Shown here: positions 27,094 to 35,548 of the stretch, in pieces
Position numbering within the stretch: the stretch's first letter is position 1
Layout: each line of letters begins with the position of its first letter
Assembly: GCA_946617165.1 (NCBI GenBank)
Contig: CAMOJP010000003.1
Span: forward strand, 1-54,696
Direction of reading: 5' to 3'
DNA: 54,696 nucleotides
Origin: an uncultured Bacteroidales bacterium
Lineage (GTDB): Bacteria; Bacteroidota; Bacteroidia; Bacteroidales; Paludibacteraceae
The notes under the pieces: generated by a model
Told to the model about the DNA's origin: nothing
Databases searched by the model: none
Seen by the model: only the letters and a program-made list of their open reading frames with translations
Made by a program: the position numbers and the translations under genes

Positions 27094-27116
27094 CGCACTT
27101 TTAATCTAATATCGCT

Positions 27117-28526
27117 ATGACTATTCAGTTCTTAGGTGCTGCAGAAGAGGTTACGGGCAGTAAGCATTTAATCACTACCGACTTTGGGAAGAAAATCCTG
27201 CTTGATTGCGGAATGTATCAGGGAAAAGGAATGGAAACCGATTCCGACAACCGTAATTTAGGCTTTGAGCCGAAGGAGGTTGACTTCATCTTGCTTTCGC
27301 ATGCCCATATAGACCACTCAGGACTTATACCTTATGTCTATAAATTAGGTTTCCGCGGTGAGGTGGTTTGTACGCCAGCAACCAGAGACTTGTGTGCAAT
27401 CATGCTGCAGGACACTGCTTATATACAGGCGCAAGATGTCCGGTGGTACAATAAGAAAATGGACCGAAAACATATGCCTAAAGTGAAACCGATTTATGAC
27501 TTGATGGATGCCGAGCGTTGCATGAACCGCTTCGTGACTATCGCCTATAATCATCGTTTTCGACTGACAGAAGATGCTTTTGTTACTTTTACCAACTCCG
27601 GACATATGTTAGGCTCGGCGGTTGTGAGCCTTGAGTTACGCAAAAAAGATGGTTCTTGGGTCAATATCGCTTATACCGGTGATATCGGTAGAGAGCAAAG
27701 CCATATACTCTGTTCCCCCCAACCGTTCCCGCAATGTGATTACTTGATTTGTGAATCAACTTATGGCAATCGCCTGCACGAAGATGCTTTGGCTTCCGAA
27801 GAACAATTGCTTGGCGTTGTGGAAGATACATGTGTATACAAGAAAGGCAAATTGCTTATTCCATCCTTCTCTGTTGGGCGAACGCAGGAGATTGTTTATG
27901 TGCTCAACAAACTGTATAATGACGGGCGTCTGCCTCAAATTAAGTGTTTTGTGGACTCTCCTTTGGCAGTGAATGCAACGCATATATTCCGCATGTATTC
28001 CGATGAACTGAACCAAGACGTACGGGATACGATGCGTTTTGACGATGACCCGTTTGGCTTCAATACGCTCAAGTATATCACAGATCTCAACCAGTCCAAA
28101 GCTCTGAACCACTCCGAGGAACCTTGTATCATTATTTCTGCCTCCGGCATGTTGGAAGCGGGACGAATAAAACACCATGTGGCTAATCATATTTCAGAAC
28201 CGTCTACCACGATTCTCATTGTGGGATATTGTACACCAACCTCGCTCGGGGCACGTATACAGGAACCGAATTTAAAATGGATATCCATCTTCGGCTTTGA
28301 CCGACGTATACGGGCACAAGTGACGAAAATTGAAGGGTTCTCTGGACATGGGGACTACAAGGAAATGACCAACTATTTAACGACATCTCTGCAGACGGAT
28401 AAAGTTAAACGCACATTTGTCGTACATGGCGAACCGGAGGCGCAAGCTGAATTTAAAAACCATCTCTATGAGGCGGGATTTATGAATATTGATATACCGC
28501 ATAAAGGGCAAATTAGTGAAATTTAA
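27117..28526 (+). CDS. Metallo-beta-lactamase/beta-CASP hydrolase (predicted RNA-processing nuclease)
   Basis: 469 residues. MBL domain with HAHIDH (His62, His64, Asp66, His67), a later His in NSGHMLG and Asp in YTGDIG. The beta-CASP insertion follows (about 205-370, LIPSFSVGRTQEIVYVL and IIISASGMLEAGRIKHH), then the Zn-dependent RNA-metabolism module with GFSGHGDYKEM and VVHGEPEAQ at the C-terminus. This is the YSH1/CPSF73-like branch rather than RNase J, which is longer. Members act on RNA, but the substrate of this bacterial branch is poorly known. Single gene with its own promoter, followed by a tRNA gene with another promoter. Confidence 0.88.
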   Translation: MTIQFLGAAEEVTGSKHLITTDFGKKILLDCGMYQGKGMETDSDNRNLGFEPKEVDFILLSHAHIDHSGLIPYVYKLGFRGEVVCTPATRDLCAIMLQDTAYIQAQDVRWYNKKMDRKHMPKVKPIYDLMDAERCMNRFVTIAYNHRFRLTEDAFVTFTNSGHMLGSAVVSLELRKKDGSWVNIAYTGDIGREQSHILCSPQPFPQCDYLICESTYGNRLHEDALASEEQLLGVVEDTCVYKKGKLLIPSFSVGRTQEIVYVLNKLYNDGRLPQIKCFVDSPLAVNATHIFRMYSDELNQDVRDTMRFDDDPFGFNTLKYITDLNQSKALNHSEEPCIIISASGMLEAGRIKHHVANHISEPSTTILIVGYCTPTSLGARIQEPNLKWISIFGFDRRIRAQVTKIEGFSGHGDYKEMTNYLTTSLQTDKVKRTFVVHGEPEAQAEFKNHLYEAGFMNIDIPHKGQISEI

Positions 28527-28565
28527 AGCACAAAGTTACTTTTTTTGACAAAAAATGCATAAATA

Positions 28566-28597
28566 TTTGTGTATATCAAAAAAATGTAGTACTTTTG
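28566..28597 (+). promoter_or_regulatory. Promoter of tRNA-Met(CAT)
   Basis: TTTG 28566-28569, 20 bp, TACTTTTG 28590-28597, 19 bases ahead of the tRNA. Confidence 0.8.
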
Positions 28598-28616
28598 CAG
28601 CCGCTTTGAAAATTAA

Positions 28617-28690
28617 GGCGGGGTAGCTCAGCTGGTTAGAGCGCATGATTCATAATCATGAGGTCCCCGGTTCAATCCCGGGCCCCGCTA
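28617..28690 (+). tRNA. tRNA with anticodon CAT, probably elongator Met
   Basis: Acceptor GGCGGGG / CCCCGCT (G1-U72 wobble), D-stem GCTC / GAGC, anticodon stem CATGA / TCATG with loop TTCATAA, T-arm CCCGG-TTCAATC-CCGGG, discriminator A. It lacks the three G-C pairs of initiator tRNA. A tRNA-Ile2 whose C34 is changed to lysidine has the same anticodon in DNA and cannot be fully excluded. CCA not encoded. Confidence 0.93.
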
Positions 28691-28709
28691 CACAAAACTA
28701 ATAATCTCT

Positions 28710-28744
28710 AATAAGGTTCTCACGATTGGGAACCTTATTTTTAT
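28710..28744 (+). terminator. Intrinsic terminator after tRNA-Met
   Basis: Stem AATAAGGTTC / GAACCTTATT around a 10-base loop, followed by TTTTATTTC. It is oriented to end the tRNA transcript 20 bases after the tRNA. Confidence 0.85.
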
Positions 28745-28752
28745 TTCGTTCC

Positions 28753-28796
28753 ACCGACCGATGACCGAGAGACAACCGAGAGACAACCGAGAGATA
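28753..28796. repeat. 11-bp tandem repeat between convergent tRNA genes
   Basis: Two identical units ACCGAGAGACA, a third ending ATA, and a degenerate leading unit ACCGACCGATG. It lies between the terminator of tRNA-Met and the 3' end of tRNA-Pro, in non-coding DNA. Confidence 0.85.
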
Positions 28797-28843
28797 AAAT
28801 AAAAAATAATCACTTGTTTCCAAGCGATTATCTTTATGTAGTG

Positions 28844-28918
28844 TCGGGTAGGCGAGATTCGAACTCACGACCTCCTGCTCCCAAAGCAGGCATTCTAACC
28901 GGGCTGAACTACTACCCG
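28844..28918 (-). tRNA. tRNA-Pro (anticodon TGG)
   Basis: On the minus strand: acceptor CGGGTAG / CTACCCG, anticodon stem CCTGC / GCAGG with loop TTTGGGA (anticodon TGG, G37), T-arm GTGAG-TTCGAAT-CTCGC, discriminator A. The second proline tRNA of the window, reading CCA/CCG and more. Confidence 0.95.
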
Positions 28919-28935
28919 TTCCGACAAACCGGCTG

Positions 28936-28966
28936 CAAAAGTACTACATTTATTTGAAATACCAAA
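28936..28966 (-). promoter_or_regulatory. Promoter of tRNA-Pro(TGG)
   Basis: Minus strand: TTTG at 28966-28963, 19 bp, TACTTTTG at 28943-28936. Confidence 0.78.
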
Positions 28967-29025
28967 ATATTTTGAAAGAAAAATGATTTTTTTCTATATA
29001 TTTTGGCTTTGAAGCAGTAATAAAC

Positions 29026-29988
29026 TCAGCAGGGACAGTCTTCAGGATCCGAATATACACCGTTAATCTTCTTCGGCTCGATATGGATGCCTACATGTGT
29101 CGCAGAGCCAAAATGCTGCTTGAGTTTATGCTCTAATCGCATCGAGTGCGCGTGTGCTTCGTATAAAGTCGTAGAACCGGGCATACGCAGGTGCATCTCT
29201 ATGGCGTAGTGATTGCCTACACGACGGGTCCTGAGATGATGCAACTCGCTCACATCTTTGTCCTCTGAAATAATGTCACATATCTCTTTTTTTACGGTTT
29301 CATCGAGACTTTTCTCTAATAATTCATCCAATGCTTGTTTAATAATCTTGACGGCGGCGATGATGATAAAAATACTTACAATCACTGCTGCTATTGGATC
29401 AAGTACTGTCCATTTGTCTCCAAGAAGAATCGCTCCGCCGATGCCTAAACCGGTGCCTATAGAAGACAGTGCGTCTGAGCGGTGATGCCATGCATTTGCT
29501 ATAACGGCTTGAGAATTAATCTTCTTGCCTACACGGGCGGTGAACTGATATGTGATTTCTTTAAGCGCGATACTCGCAAACGCCGCCCATAAGGCTACTT
29601 TATCAGGACACGGAAGTATTTCACCCTGAATCACACGGTATATCTTCAAAATGCCTTCATACGATAACATAGTACCGACACCAAGCAGGATAAAACCAAC
29701 TAAACTGGTGGCAAGTGTTTCGTATTTACCGTAACCGTAGGCATGATTGGCATCTGCTGGCTTATTACTGATTTTTACAAATAATAGTACGATGACATCG
29801 GTAATAAAATCACTGAAAGAATGGATGGCATCGGCTATCATGGCCGTTGAACGCCCAAAAAAACCGGCAAGAAATTTGATAATAATGAGCACTATATTTA
29901 CTATGCCGCCCCAAATGGTGACATGGTAGATAGCTCTTGCCCTTTTGGCATTATCATGTGATATTTGTTGTTCTTCTTGTGCTGTCAT
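29026..29988 (-). CDS. Cation diffusion facilitator (CDF) metal exporter
   Basis: 320 residues from the ATG at 29988, overlapping the antiporter stop (ATGA). Six membrane helices. Metal site motifs HSFSD (second helix, IADAIHSFSDFITD) and HHRSD (fifth helix, NAWHHRSDALSS) give an HxxxD + HxxxD set typical of Zn/Fe/Mn CDF proteins. The cytoplasmic C-terminal domain (about 215-310) has the usual His/Glu positions (VSELHHLRTRRVG, HLRMPG). It ends EDCPC, a Cys pair that could bind metal. Exports a divalent metal in exchange for protons. Exact metal not predictable here. Confidence 0.92.
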   Translation of the reverse strand: MTAQEEQQISHDNAKRARAIYHVTIWGGIVNIVLIIIKFLAGFFGRSTAMIADAIHSFSDFITDVIVLLFVKISNKPADANHAYGYGKYETLATSLVGFILLGVGTMLSYEGILKIYRVIQGEILPCPDKVALWAAFASIALKEITYQFTARVGKKINSQAVIANAWHHRSDALSSIGTGLGIGGAILLGDKWTVLDPIAAVIVSIFIIIAAVKIIKQALDELLEKSLDETVKKEICDIISEDKDVSELHHLRTRRVGNHYAIEMHLRMPGSTTLYEAHAHSMRLEHKLKQHFGSATHVGIHIEPKKINGVYSDPEDCPC

Positions 29989-30989
29989 ACCATAAGTAGT
30001 CTGTATGTTAGATAGCATGAGTAGGCGAGTAGGAGAATAATACCGCCCCATCTCGTCACTTTGCGTTCGTGGTTGGATTTGATGACAAGCCAAGTGATGA
30101 TTGCTCCTGAAGCAGCCATAACTGCATCAATCTCTATGCCCTCGTAGGCGGGAAGAGGATTGATAATTGCACTGGTGCCTAATATAAAAAAGACGTTGAA
30201 GATATTACTGCCAAAAACATTGCCTATCGCTATGTCCGAATTGTGTTTGTAAGCGGCAATGACCGAAGTGGCAAGTTCGGGAAGAGAGGTTCCTAAAGCG
30301 ACAATGGTTAAACCGATGATGGCTTCGGATACTCCAAGACGATTGGCAAAATTGACAGCACTCTTAACAATAAGCTCACCACCAATTACTAATCCTGCCA
30401 GTCCGCAAAGGATAAAAAGTATCGATTTCAACGGAGAAATAGGCTTAACTGTAACCTCATCTACATTGGGATCTTCAGGGTGATCCTTGGCGTGACGAAA
30501 TGTATTGTATATAAAGTAGATGAATATAAGCAGTAATATGATACCTCCGATATAATCAATTCCCTTATCCTGAGAAGTAATGACAGGTCTAAGGAATATG
30601 ATGACCACGACTGCTACACCGGCTAAAATGGACATGGGAATATCAAAATCACGCGAGCGTTGTTGCGTGGCAATAGGATAAATAGCTGCCGTCAAACCCA
30701 GAATAACAAAGGTATTGATAATATTGGAACCGAGAATGTTCGTAATTGCGAGATCAGTTGAACCATGGGCTACGGAAATCATATTGACTACAAATTCCGG
30801 CATCGATGTGCCGAAAGCTACTACGGTTAAACCTATCACAAGGTCGGAAATACCAAAGCGTTTGGCAATTGCTGATGCACCATCTACAAGCCAGTCCGCT
30901 CCTTTAATAAGTGCGATGAAACCGAAAATAATAAGTACTATACCAACCCAAATTCCTGCACTAAGCCAAGCGTCAACGAAATCTAACAT
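29985..30989 (-). CDS. Calcium/sodium antiporter (CaCA family, YrbG-like)
   Basis: 334 residues from the ATG at 30989; a TTG three codons earlier is weaker. Two inverted halves each with the alpha-repeat: LTVVAFGTSMPEFVVN and ILGSNIINTF in the first, LTIVALGTSLPELATS and VFGSNIFNVFFILG in the second; the two Glu (in PEF and PEL) are the ion ligands. Ten or so membrane helices, a short acidic central loop (HPEDPNVDEV). Exchanges Na+ or H+ for Ca2+ across the inner membrane. Eighteen bases after ychF. Confidence 0.93.
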   Translation of the reverse strand: MLDFVDAWLSAGIWVGIVLIIFGFIALIKGADWLVDGASAIAKRFGISDLVIGLTVVAFGTSMPEFVVNMISVAHGSTDLAITNILGSNIINTFVILGLTAAIYPIATQQRSRDFDIPMSILAGVAVVVIIFLRPVITSQDKGIDYIGGIILLLIFIYFIYNTFRHAKDHPEDPNVDEVTVKPISPLKSILFILCGLAGLVIGGELIVKSAVNFANRLGVSEAIIGLTIVALGTSLPELATSVIAAYKHNSDIAIGNVFGSNIFNVFFILGTSAIINPLPAYEGIEIDAVMAASGAIITWLVIKSNHERKVTRWGGIILLLAYSCYLTYRLLMV

Positions 30990-31007
30990 ATCAGACAACC
31001 TTAAGAA

Positions 31008-32114
31008 TTATACATTAAATAAAAAGTGCATTATATCGCCGTCTTGAACAATATAATCCTTGCCTTCTATACCCAACTTACCGGCGGCTCTGCAGGCAGC
31101 TTCACCTCCAAGGGTGATGAAATCATCGTATTTGATAACTTCAGCACGAATAAAACCACGCTCAAAATCAGTATGAATAACACCGGCGCATTGAGGGGCT
31201 TTGCTTCCGGCTTTGAATGTCCATGCACGTACTTCGTCTGAGCCTGCCGTTAGGAATGTCCTGAGATTAAGGAGGGCGTATGCAGATTTAATAAGCCTGT
31301 TGACACCGGATTCTTTCAGACCGATTTCCTCCAAGAACATCTGCCTTTCCTCGTAGGTCTCTAACTCGGCTATTTCGCTCTCAATCTTTGCCGCCAAAAC
31401 CAAAACTTGGGCATTCTCGTGCTTGACTGCTGCTTTCACCTGCTCAACATATGGATTGCCGTTAACAGCGGAGGATTCGTCAACGTTGCATACGTACATA
31501 ACGGGTTTATTGGTCAACAAAAACATTTCTTTCGCTGCGGCTTCTTCCTCTTTGTTCTGTAATTCAACGGTACGCGCAGAACGACCCTGGGAAAGAGCTT
31601 CTTTGTACTTAAGCAATACCTCAAGGGCGATTTTGGCCTGCTTGTCTCCACCGGCCTTGGCCTGCTTCTCGGTCTTGGCTATGCGGGATTCAACGGTCTC
31701 TAAATCCTTGAGCTGCAACTCGGCATCAATAATCTCTTTGTCACGGACAGGATCTACAGTGCCATCTACATGAACGACATTCTCGTCGTCAAAACAGCGC
31801 AATACATGAATGATAGCATCCGTCTCGCGGATATTTGCCAAAAATTTGTTTCCCAAACCTTCACCCTTGCTGGCACCTTTGACTAAACCGGCGATGTCAA
31901 CTATTTCGACCGTCGTAGGGATGATACCGCGTTCTGGATGACATAATTCTCCAAGCTTAATAAGTCGTTCGTCAGGAACGGAAATTACACCTACATTGGG
32001 CTCGATTGTGCAAAATGGAAAATTAGCCGACTGAGCCTTCGCGTTCGAAAGGCAATTGAAGAGAGTTGATTTGCCTACATTGGGCAATCCTACTATTCCA
32101 CACTGAAGTGACAT
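31008..32114 (-). CDS. ychF: Ribosome-associated ATPase YchF (Obg/OLA1 family)
   Basis: 368 residues, full length. P-loop GLPNVGKST (9-17), NFPFCTIEPNVG (switch I), DIAGLVKGASKGEGLGNKFL (switch II; the usual Gln is replaced, as in HAS-type NTPases), and NVDE in place of NKxD, which favours ATP. Coiled-coil arm about 130-200, C-terminal TGS-like domain (DUF933) with FTAGSDEVRAWTF. Binds ribosomes and takes part in stress responses. Leads an operon with two metal transporters. Confidence 0.97.
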   Translation of the reverse strand: MSLQCGIVGLPNVGKSTLFNCLSNAKAQSANFPFCTIEPNVGVISVPDERLIKLGELCHPERGIIPTTVEIVDIAGLVKGASKGEGLGNKFLANIRETDAIIHVLRCFDDENVVHVDGTVDPVRDKEIIDAELQLKDLETVESRIAKTEKQAKAGGDKQAKIALEVLLKYKEALSQGRSARTVELQNKEEEAAAKEMFLLTNKPVMYVCNVDESSAVNGNPYVEQVKAAVKHENAQVLVLAAKIESEIAELETYEERQMFLEEIGLKESGVNRLIKSAYALLNLRTFLTAGSDEVRAWTFKAGSKAPQCAGVIHTDFERGFIRAEVIKYDDFITLGGEAACRAAGKLGIEGKDYIVQDGDIMHFLFNV

Positions 32115-32140
32115 GTTCTGTTGTTATTAGAATTTGCCTG

Positions 32141-32172
32141 CAAAATTACAGCTTTTTGTTGATATATGCAAA
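32141..32172 (-). promoter_or_regulatory. Promoter of the ychF operon
   Basis: Minus strand: TTTG 32172-32169, 20 bp, TAATTTTG 32148-32141; back to back with the comF promoter. Confidence 0.78.
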
Positions 32173-32176
32173 TAAA

Positions 32177-32208
32177 TTTGCTCAATTGATTTTTTTATAC
32201 TAATTTCG
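32177..32208 (+). promoter_or_regulatory. Promoter of comF
   Basis: TTTG 32177-32180, 20 bp, TAATTTCG 32201-32208 (one mismatch to TAnnTTTG). The box ends only four bases before the ATG at 32213. Confidence 0.65.
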
Positions 32209-32212
32209 CGGC

Positions 32213-32896
32213 ATGAAAATTACAATGAAAGACTTGTTTTTTCCGAAAACTTGCCCTATATGTGGGCATCAGATAGAAGAAAATGAGGTCATCTGTTCGG
32301 ATTGTATGCACCAATTGCCACGTACGGAACAAGCGGAGCAAAGGGATAATGTGACCGAAGCGCTATTCTGTCATGAACCTAAATTTGAACGTGGAGCCGC
32401 ATTCTTGTTTTTTCTTAAAGATTCACCCGTTCAACATGTGGTGCATAAAATGAAATATGGCTTGTTTGCTGACCCGAAAATAGGATATGTCTTGGCGAAA
32501 GAAGCTGCTTGTGAGTTTATGCAGTCTGATTTCTTCGAGGGGATTGATTTGTTGATTCCTGTACCGCTTCATCCGAAAAGATATAGAGAACGGGGATTCA
32601 ATCAAGCGGAGTGGATTGGCAAAGGAATTAGTGAAATAACTGGTATTCCTATGGATACCACACACCTTACCCGCACTCATAATAATGCGCATCAAGCACG
32701 GACAACTGGACGGAAAAGAACGGAAAATGTGAAAGATATTTTTACTGTTAATCATCCTGAAGAACTATACAATAAACATGTGTTGATAGTGGATGATATC
32801 ATTACGACAGGAGCTACAATGCTGGCTTGTATGGATGTGTTACGACCGATTAGAAAATGCCGTTATTCGGTCTTCGGAATAGGAAAAACACGATAA
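32213..32896 (+). CDS. comF: ComF-family phosphoribosyltransferase-like protein
   Basis: 227 residues. Four-Cys zinc finger CPICG...CSDC (about residues 14-32), middle block IPVPLHPKRYRERGFNQAEWI, LTRTHNNAHQARTTGRKRTENV, and PRPP-binding motif VLIVDDIITTGAT. Members take part in natural competence in some bacteria (DNA uptake across the inner membrane) and are conserved in many non-competent ones, where the job is unknown. The first ATG (32213) would make the messenger virtually leaderless; a second in-frame ATG at 32225 leaves about 12 bases of leader and the same zinc finger. Confidence 0.9.
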   Translation: MKITMKDLFFPKTCPICGHQIEENEVICSDCMHQLPRTEQAEQRDNVTEALFCHEPKFERGAAFLFFLKDSPVQHVVHKMKYGLFADPKIGYVLAKEAACEFMQSDFFEGIDLLIPVPLHPKRYRERGFNQAEWIGKGISEITGIPMDTTHLTRTHNNAHQARTTGRKRTENVKDIFTVNHPEELYNKHVLIVDDIITTGATMLACMDVLRPIRKCRYSVFGIGKTR

Positions 32897-32909
32897 AAGT
32901 TCATTTTTA

Positions 32910-32941
32910 TTTGTGTATGTCCCTAAAAAACTGTACTTTTG
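32910..32941 (+). promoter_or_regulatory. Promoter of nadB
   Basis: TTTG 32910-32913, 20 bp, TACTTTTG 32934-32941; about 27-base leader. Confidence 0.8.
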
Positions 32942-32971
32942 CAGGCTATTTGTAATAAGGTACCATATACG

Positions 32972-34573
32972 ATGGTTAAGCATTATGATTTTCTGATTAT
33001 CGGCGGTGGAGTGGCCGGTATGAGTTTTGCACTAAAAGTGGCGCGTGAGCAAAAATACAAAATTGCTTTGTGCTGTAAAACAACATTGGATGAGGCGAAT
33101 ACCGCAAAAGCCCAAGGCGGAATAGCTTCTGTGACAAATCTGTTGGTGGATGATTTCGATAAGCATATCCACGATACAATGGTAGCAGGAGATTGGATTA
33201 GCGACCGGGAGGCGGTGGAACAAGTCGTTCGCAACGCACCTAAAGGCATTGAGGAATTGCTTCGCTGGGGCGTTAATTTTGATAAGAAGGAAGATGGGCA
33301 ATTTGACCTCCATCGTGAAGGAGGGCATTCGGAGTTTCGTATCCTTCACCATGCTGATGATACTGGGGCTGAAATTCAACGAGGATTAATGGCGGCTGTC
33401 AGAAACAATCCCTATATTGAGGTGTTGGAGAATCACTTTGCTGTGGAAATAATAACACAACACCATTTAGGGGTGCGCGTCACGCGTCGGACACCGGATA
33501 TTGAGTGCTATGGAGCGTATATCCTTAATCCTGAAACTCGAAAAATTGATACCTATTTGAGTCGGATTACTCTCATGGCAACTGGTGGAACGGGAGCGGT
33601 GTATGCTACAACTACTAATCCTAATATAGCTACTGGGGACGGAATTGCTATGGTCTATCGTGCCAAGGGAATAGTGAAGGATATGGAATTCGTGCAATTC
33701 CATCCGACAGCTTTGTTCCATCCTGGGGAGACTCATCCGGCTTACCTGATAACAGAGGCTATGCGAGGTTACGGAGGAATACTACGCCTGCCGAACGGTG
33801 AGGAATTTATGCAGAAATACGATTCACGCTTATCCCTTGCTCCGCGTGATATCGTAGCCCGTGCTATAGATAATGAAATGAAAATTCATGGTCTGGATCA
33901 TGTGTGCCTTGATGTCACACATAAAGATGCAGAAGAAACTAAACACCACTTCCCAAATATTTATGCTAAGTGCTTGAGTATAGGTATTGATATTACAAAA
34001 GAGTACATACCTGTTGCTCCTTGTGCGCATTACATGTGTGGCGGTATTAAGGTGAACTTGGATGCACAGTCATCTATTAATCGCTTATATGCAGTCGGCG
34101 AATGCTCCTGTACAGGATTGCACGGAGGAAACCGGTTGGCAAGTAATTCGTTAATAGAAGCTGTCGTCTATGCAGATGCTGCGGCTAAGCATGCACTGAG
34201 TGTGATTGATAACTATTCATTCAACGAAAAAGTTCCTGAGTGGAACGACGATGGAACTATGTCGAATGAGGAAAAAGTGCTTATCTCGCAAGATATGAAG
34301 GAGGTCGGGCAGATTATGTCTACATATGTTGGTATCGTGCGTAGTAACTTGCGTTTGCGTCGTGCCTTAGAGAGGCTGGATATTATCTACGAGGAAACGG
34401 AAGACTTGTTCAAACGCGTAAAAGCAACTCGTGAAATATGCGAATTGCGGAATATGGTAAATGTTGGCTATCTGATTACACGTCAGGCGTTAGAGCGCAA
34501 AGAAAGTCGTGGACTGCATTTTAATATAGACTATCCGAAAGATCCTTCCTTGAACACTCAGGAAGTTTGGTAA
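32972..34573 (+). CDS. nadB: L-aspartate oxidase NadB
   Basis: 533 residues from the ATG at 32972. FAD-binding IIGGGVAGMSFALKVA at the N-terminus, AKAQGGIASV, REGGHSEFRILHHADDTGAEI (substrate and flavin contacts), QFHPTALFHPG, and CAHYMCGGIKVNLDAQSSINRLYAVGE with the active-site HYxxGG. The C-terminal helical domain (about 410-520) is present. Oxidises aspartate to iminoaspartate for NAD synthesis with NadA; in anaerobes fumarate can be the acceptor. nadA and nadC are not in the window, so the gene stands alone on its own promoter. It resembles SdhA/FrdA but the length and N-terminus fit NadB. Confidence 0.95.
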   Translation: MVKHYDFLIIGGGVAGMSFALKVAREQKYKIALCCKTTLDEANTAKAQGGIASVTNLLVDDFDKHIHDTMVAGDWISDREAVEQVVRNAPKGIEELLRWGVNFDKKEDGQFDLHREGGHSEFRILHHADDTGAEIQRGLMAAVRNNPYIEVLENHFAVEIITQHHLGVRVTRRTPDIECYGAYILNPETRKIDTYLSRITLMATGGTGAVYATTTNPNIATGDGIAMVYRAKGIVKDMEFVQFHPTALFHPGETHPAYLITEAMRGYGGILRLPNGEEFMQKYDSRLSLAPRDIVARAIDNEMKIHGLDHVCLDVTHKDAEETKHHFPNIYAKCLSIGIDITKEYIPVAPCAHYMCGGIKVNLDAQSSINRLYAVGECSCTGLHGGNRLASNSLIEAVVYADAAAKHALSVIDNYSFNEKVPEWNDDGTMSNEEKVLISQDMKEVGQIMSTYVGIVRSNLRLRRALERLDIIYEETEDLFKRVKATREICELRNMVNVGYLITRQALERKESRGLHFNIDYPKDPSLNTQEVW

Positions 34574-34582
34574 TGGCGGGGA

Positions 34583-35545
34583 TTAACCCCACTTTCTCAC
34601 TATTTCATCCATGATAGAGAATACATCTTCCTTCGTGTCTGCGCGAAGGAGGGCTATCCTCGTTTGTTTGAAATCGTATAAACCTTTAAATACCGGAGAG
34701 TTGGCAAAATGTCGGCGTGAATGAATGATACCTTTATGCTCGTCGCCAATCCACTCGATACTGCGATTAACATGTTCTTTTAAAATATCAACACACCAGG
34801 ACATAGGACGGGGAGACAATAATGCTCCTGTGGTGAGATAATATTTAATGTCCTCAAATATCCAAGGACATCCGAATGTGGCGCGTCCGACCATAATCGC
34901 ATCAACACCATAACGATCAAAACATTCTTTGGCACGTTCGGGGGAAGTGATATCGCCATTCCCGATAATAGGAATATGCATACGAGGATTGTTCTTGACT
35001 TCTCCAATCAAAGTCCAATCTGCATCTCCTGTATACATCTGAGCCCGAGTCCTTCCGTGTATGGCTAATTCTCGAATGCCGCAATCTTGGAGAGATTCTG
35101 CCAGTTCTACAATAATCTTCTGCTCATCATTCCAACCCAAACGAGTCTTAGCAGTAACAGGGGTGTGAACAGCATCTACGACTGCTTTGGTTATTTCTAA
35201 CATCTTAGGTACATCACGTAGCAATCCGGCTCCGGCTCCTTTGCCCGCCACTTTCTTGACCGGACAGCCAAAATTGATATCTATGAAGTCCGGCTTGGAT
35301 TGTTCTACAATGCGTGCTGCTTCTGCCATAGATACGGGATCCTTACCGTATATTTGTATGGCTACTGGACGTTCTTCATCTGAAATCCGTAGTTTACGCG
35401 TAGTGGAAGCTACGTCACGAACCAATGCGTCGGCATTTACAAACTCTGTATATACACGGTCTGCTCCGAACCGCTTGCATAACAAACGGAAGGCGGGATC
35501 TGTCACATCCTCCATTGGAGCAAGATATAATGGATATGCAGGCAT
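34583..35545 (-). CDS. dusB: tRNA-dihydrouridine synthase (DusB-type)
   Basis: 320 residues. LAPMEDVTDPAFR at the N-terminus (FMN), INFGCPVKKV with the catalytic Cys94, GAGLLRD, KTRLGW, AIHGRTRAQMYTGDADW (His/Arg phosphate contacts), NGDITSP and VGRATFGCPWIF. Reduces uridine in the tRNA D-loop using FMN and NADPH. Last gene of the gldD-tadA-pgpH-dusB run, 3 bases behind pgpH; convergent with nadB. Confidence 0.95.
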   Translation of the reverse strand: MPAYPLYLAPMEDVTDPAFRLLCKRFGADRVYTEFVNADALVRDVASTTRKLRISDEERPVAIQIYGKDPVSMAEAARIVEQSKPDFIDINFGCPVKKVAGKGAGAGLLRDVPKMLEITKAVVDAVHTPVTAKTRLGWNDEQKIIVELAESLQDCGIRELAIHGRTRAQMYTGDADWTLIGEVKNNPRMHIPIIGNGDITSPERAKECFDRYGVDAIMVGRATFGCPWIFEDIKYYLTTGALLSPRPMSWCVDILKEHVNRSIEWIGDEHKGIIHSRRHFANSPVFKGLYDFKQTRIALLRADTKEDVFSIMDEIVRKWG

Positions 35546-35548
35546 AGG

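Noticed and set aside
28617..28690. Initiator tRNA-fMet
   Set aside because: The anticodon stem lacks the three G-C pairs and the 1-72 position is paired G-U rather than mismatched C-A.
34578..34590. GGGG-ATTAA-CCCC hairpin between nadB and dusB as a terminator
   Set aside because: Only a 4-bp stem and no T-run on either strand; too weak to call.
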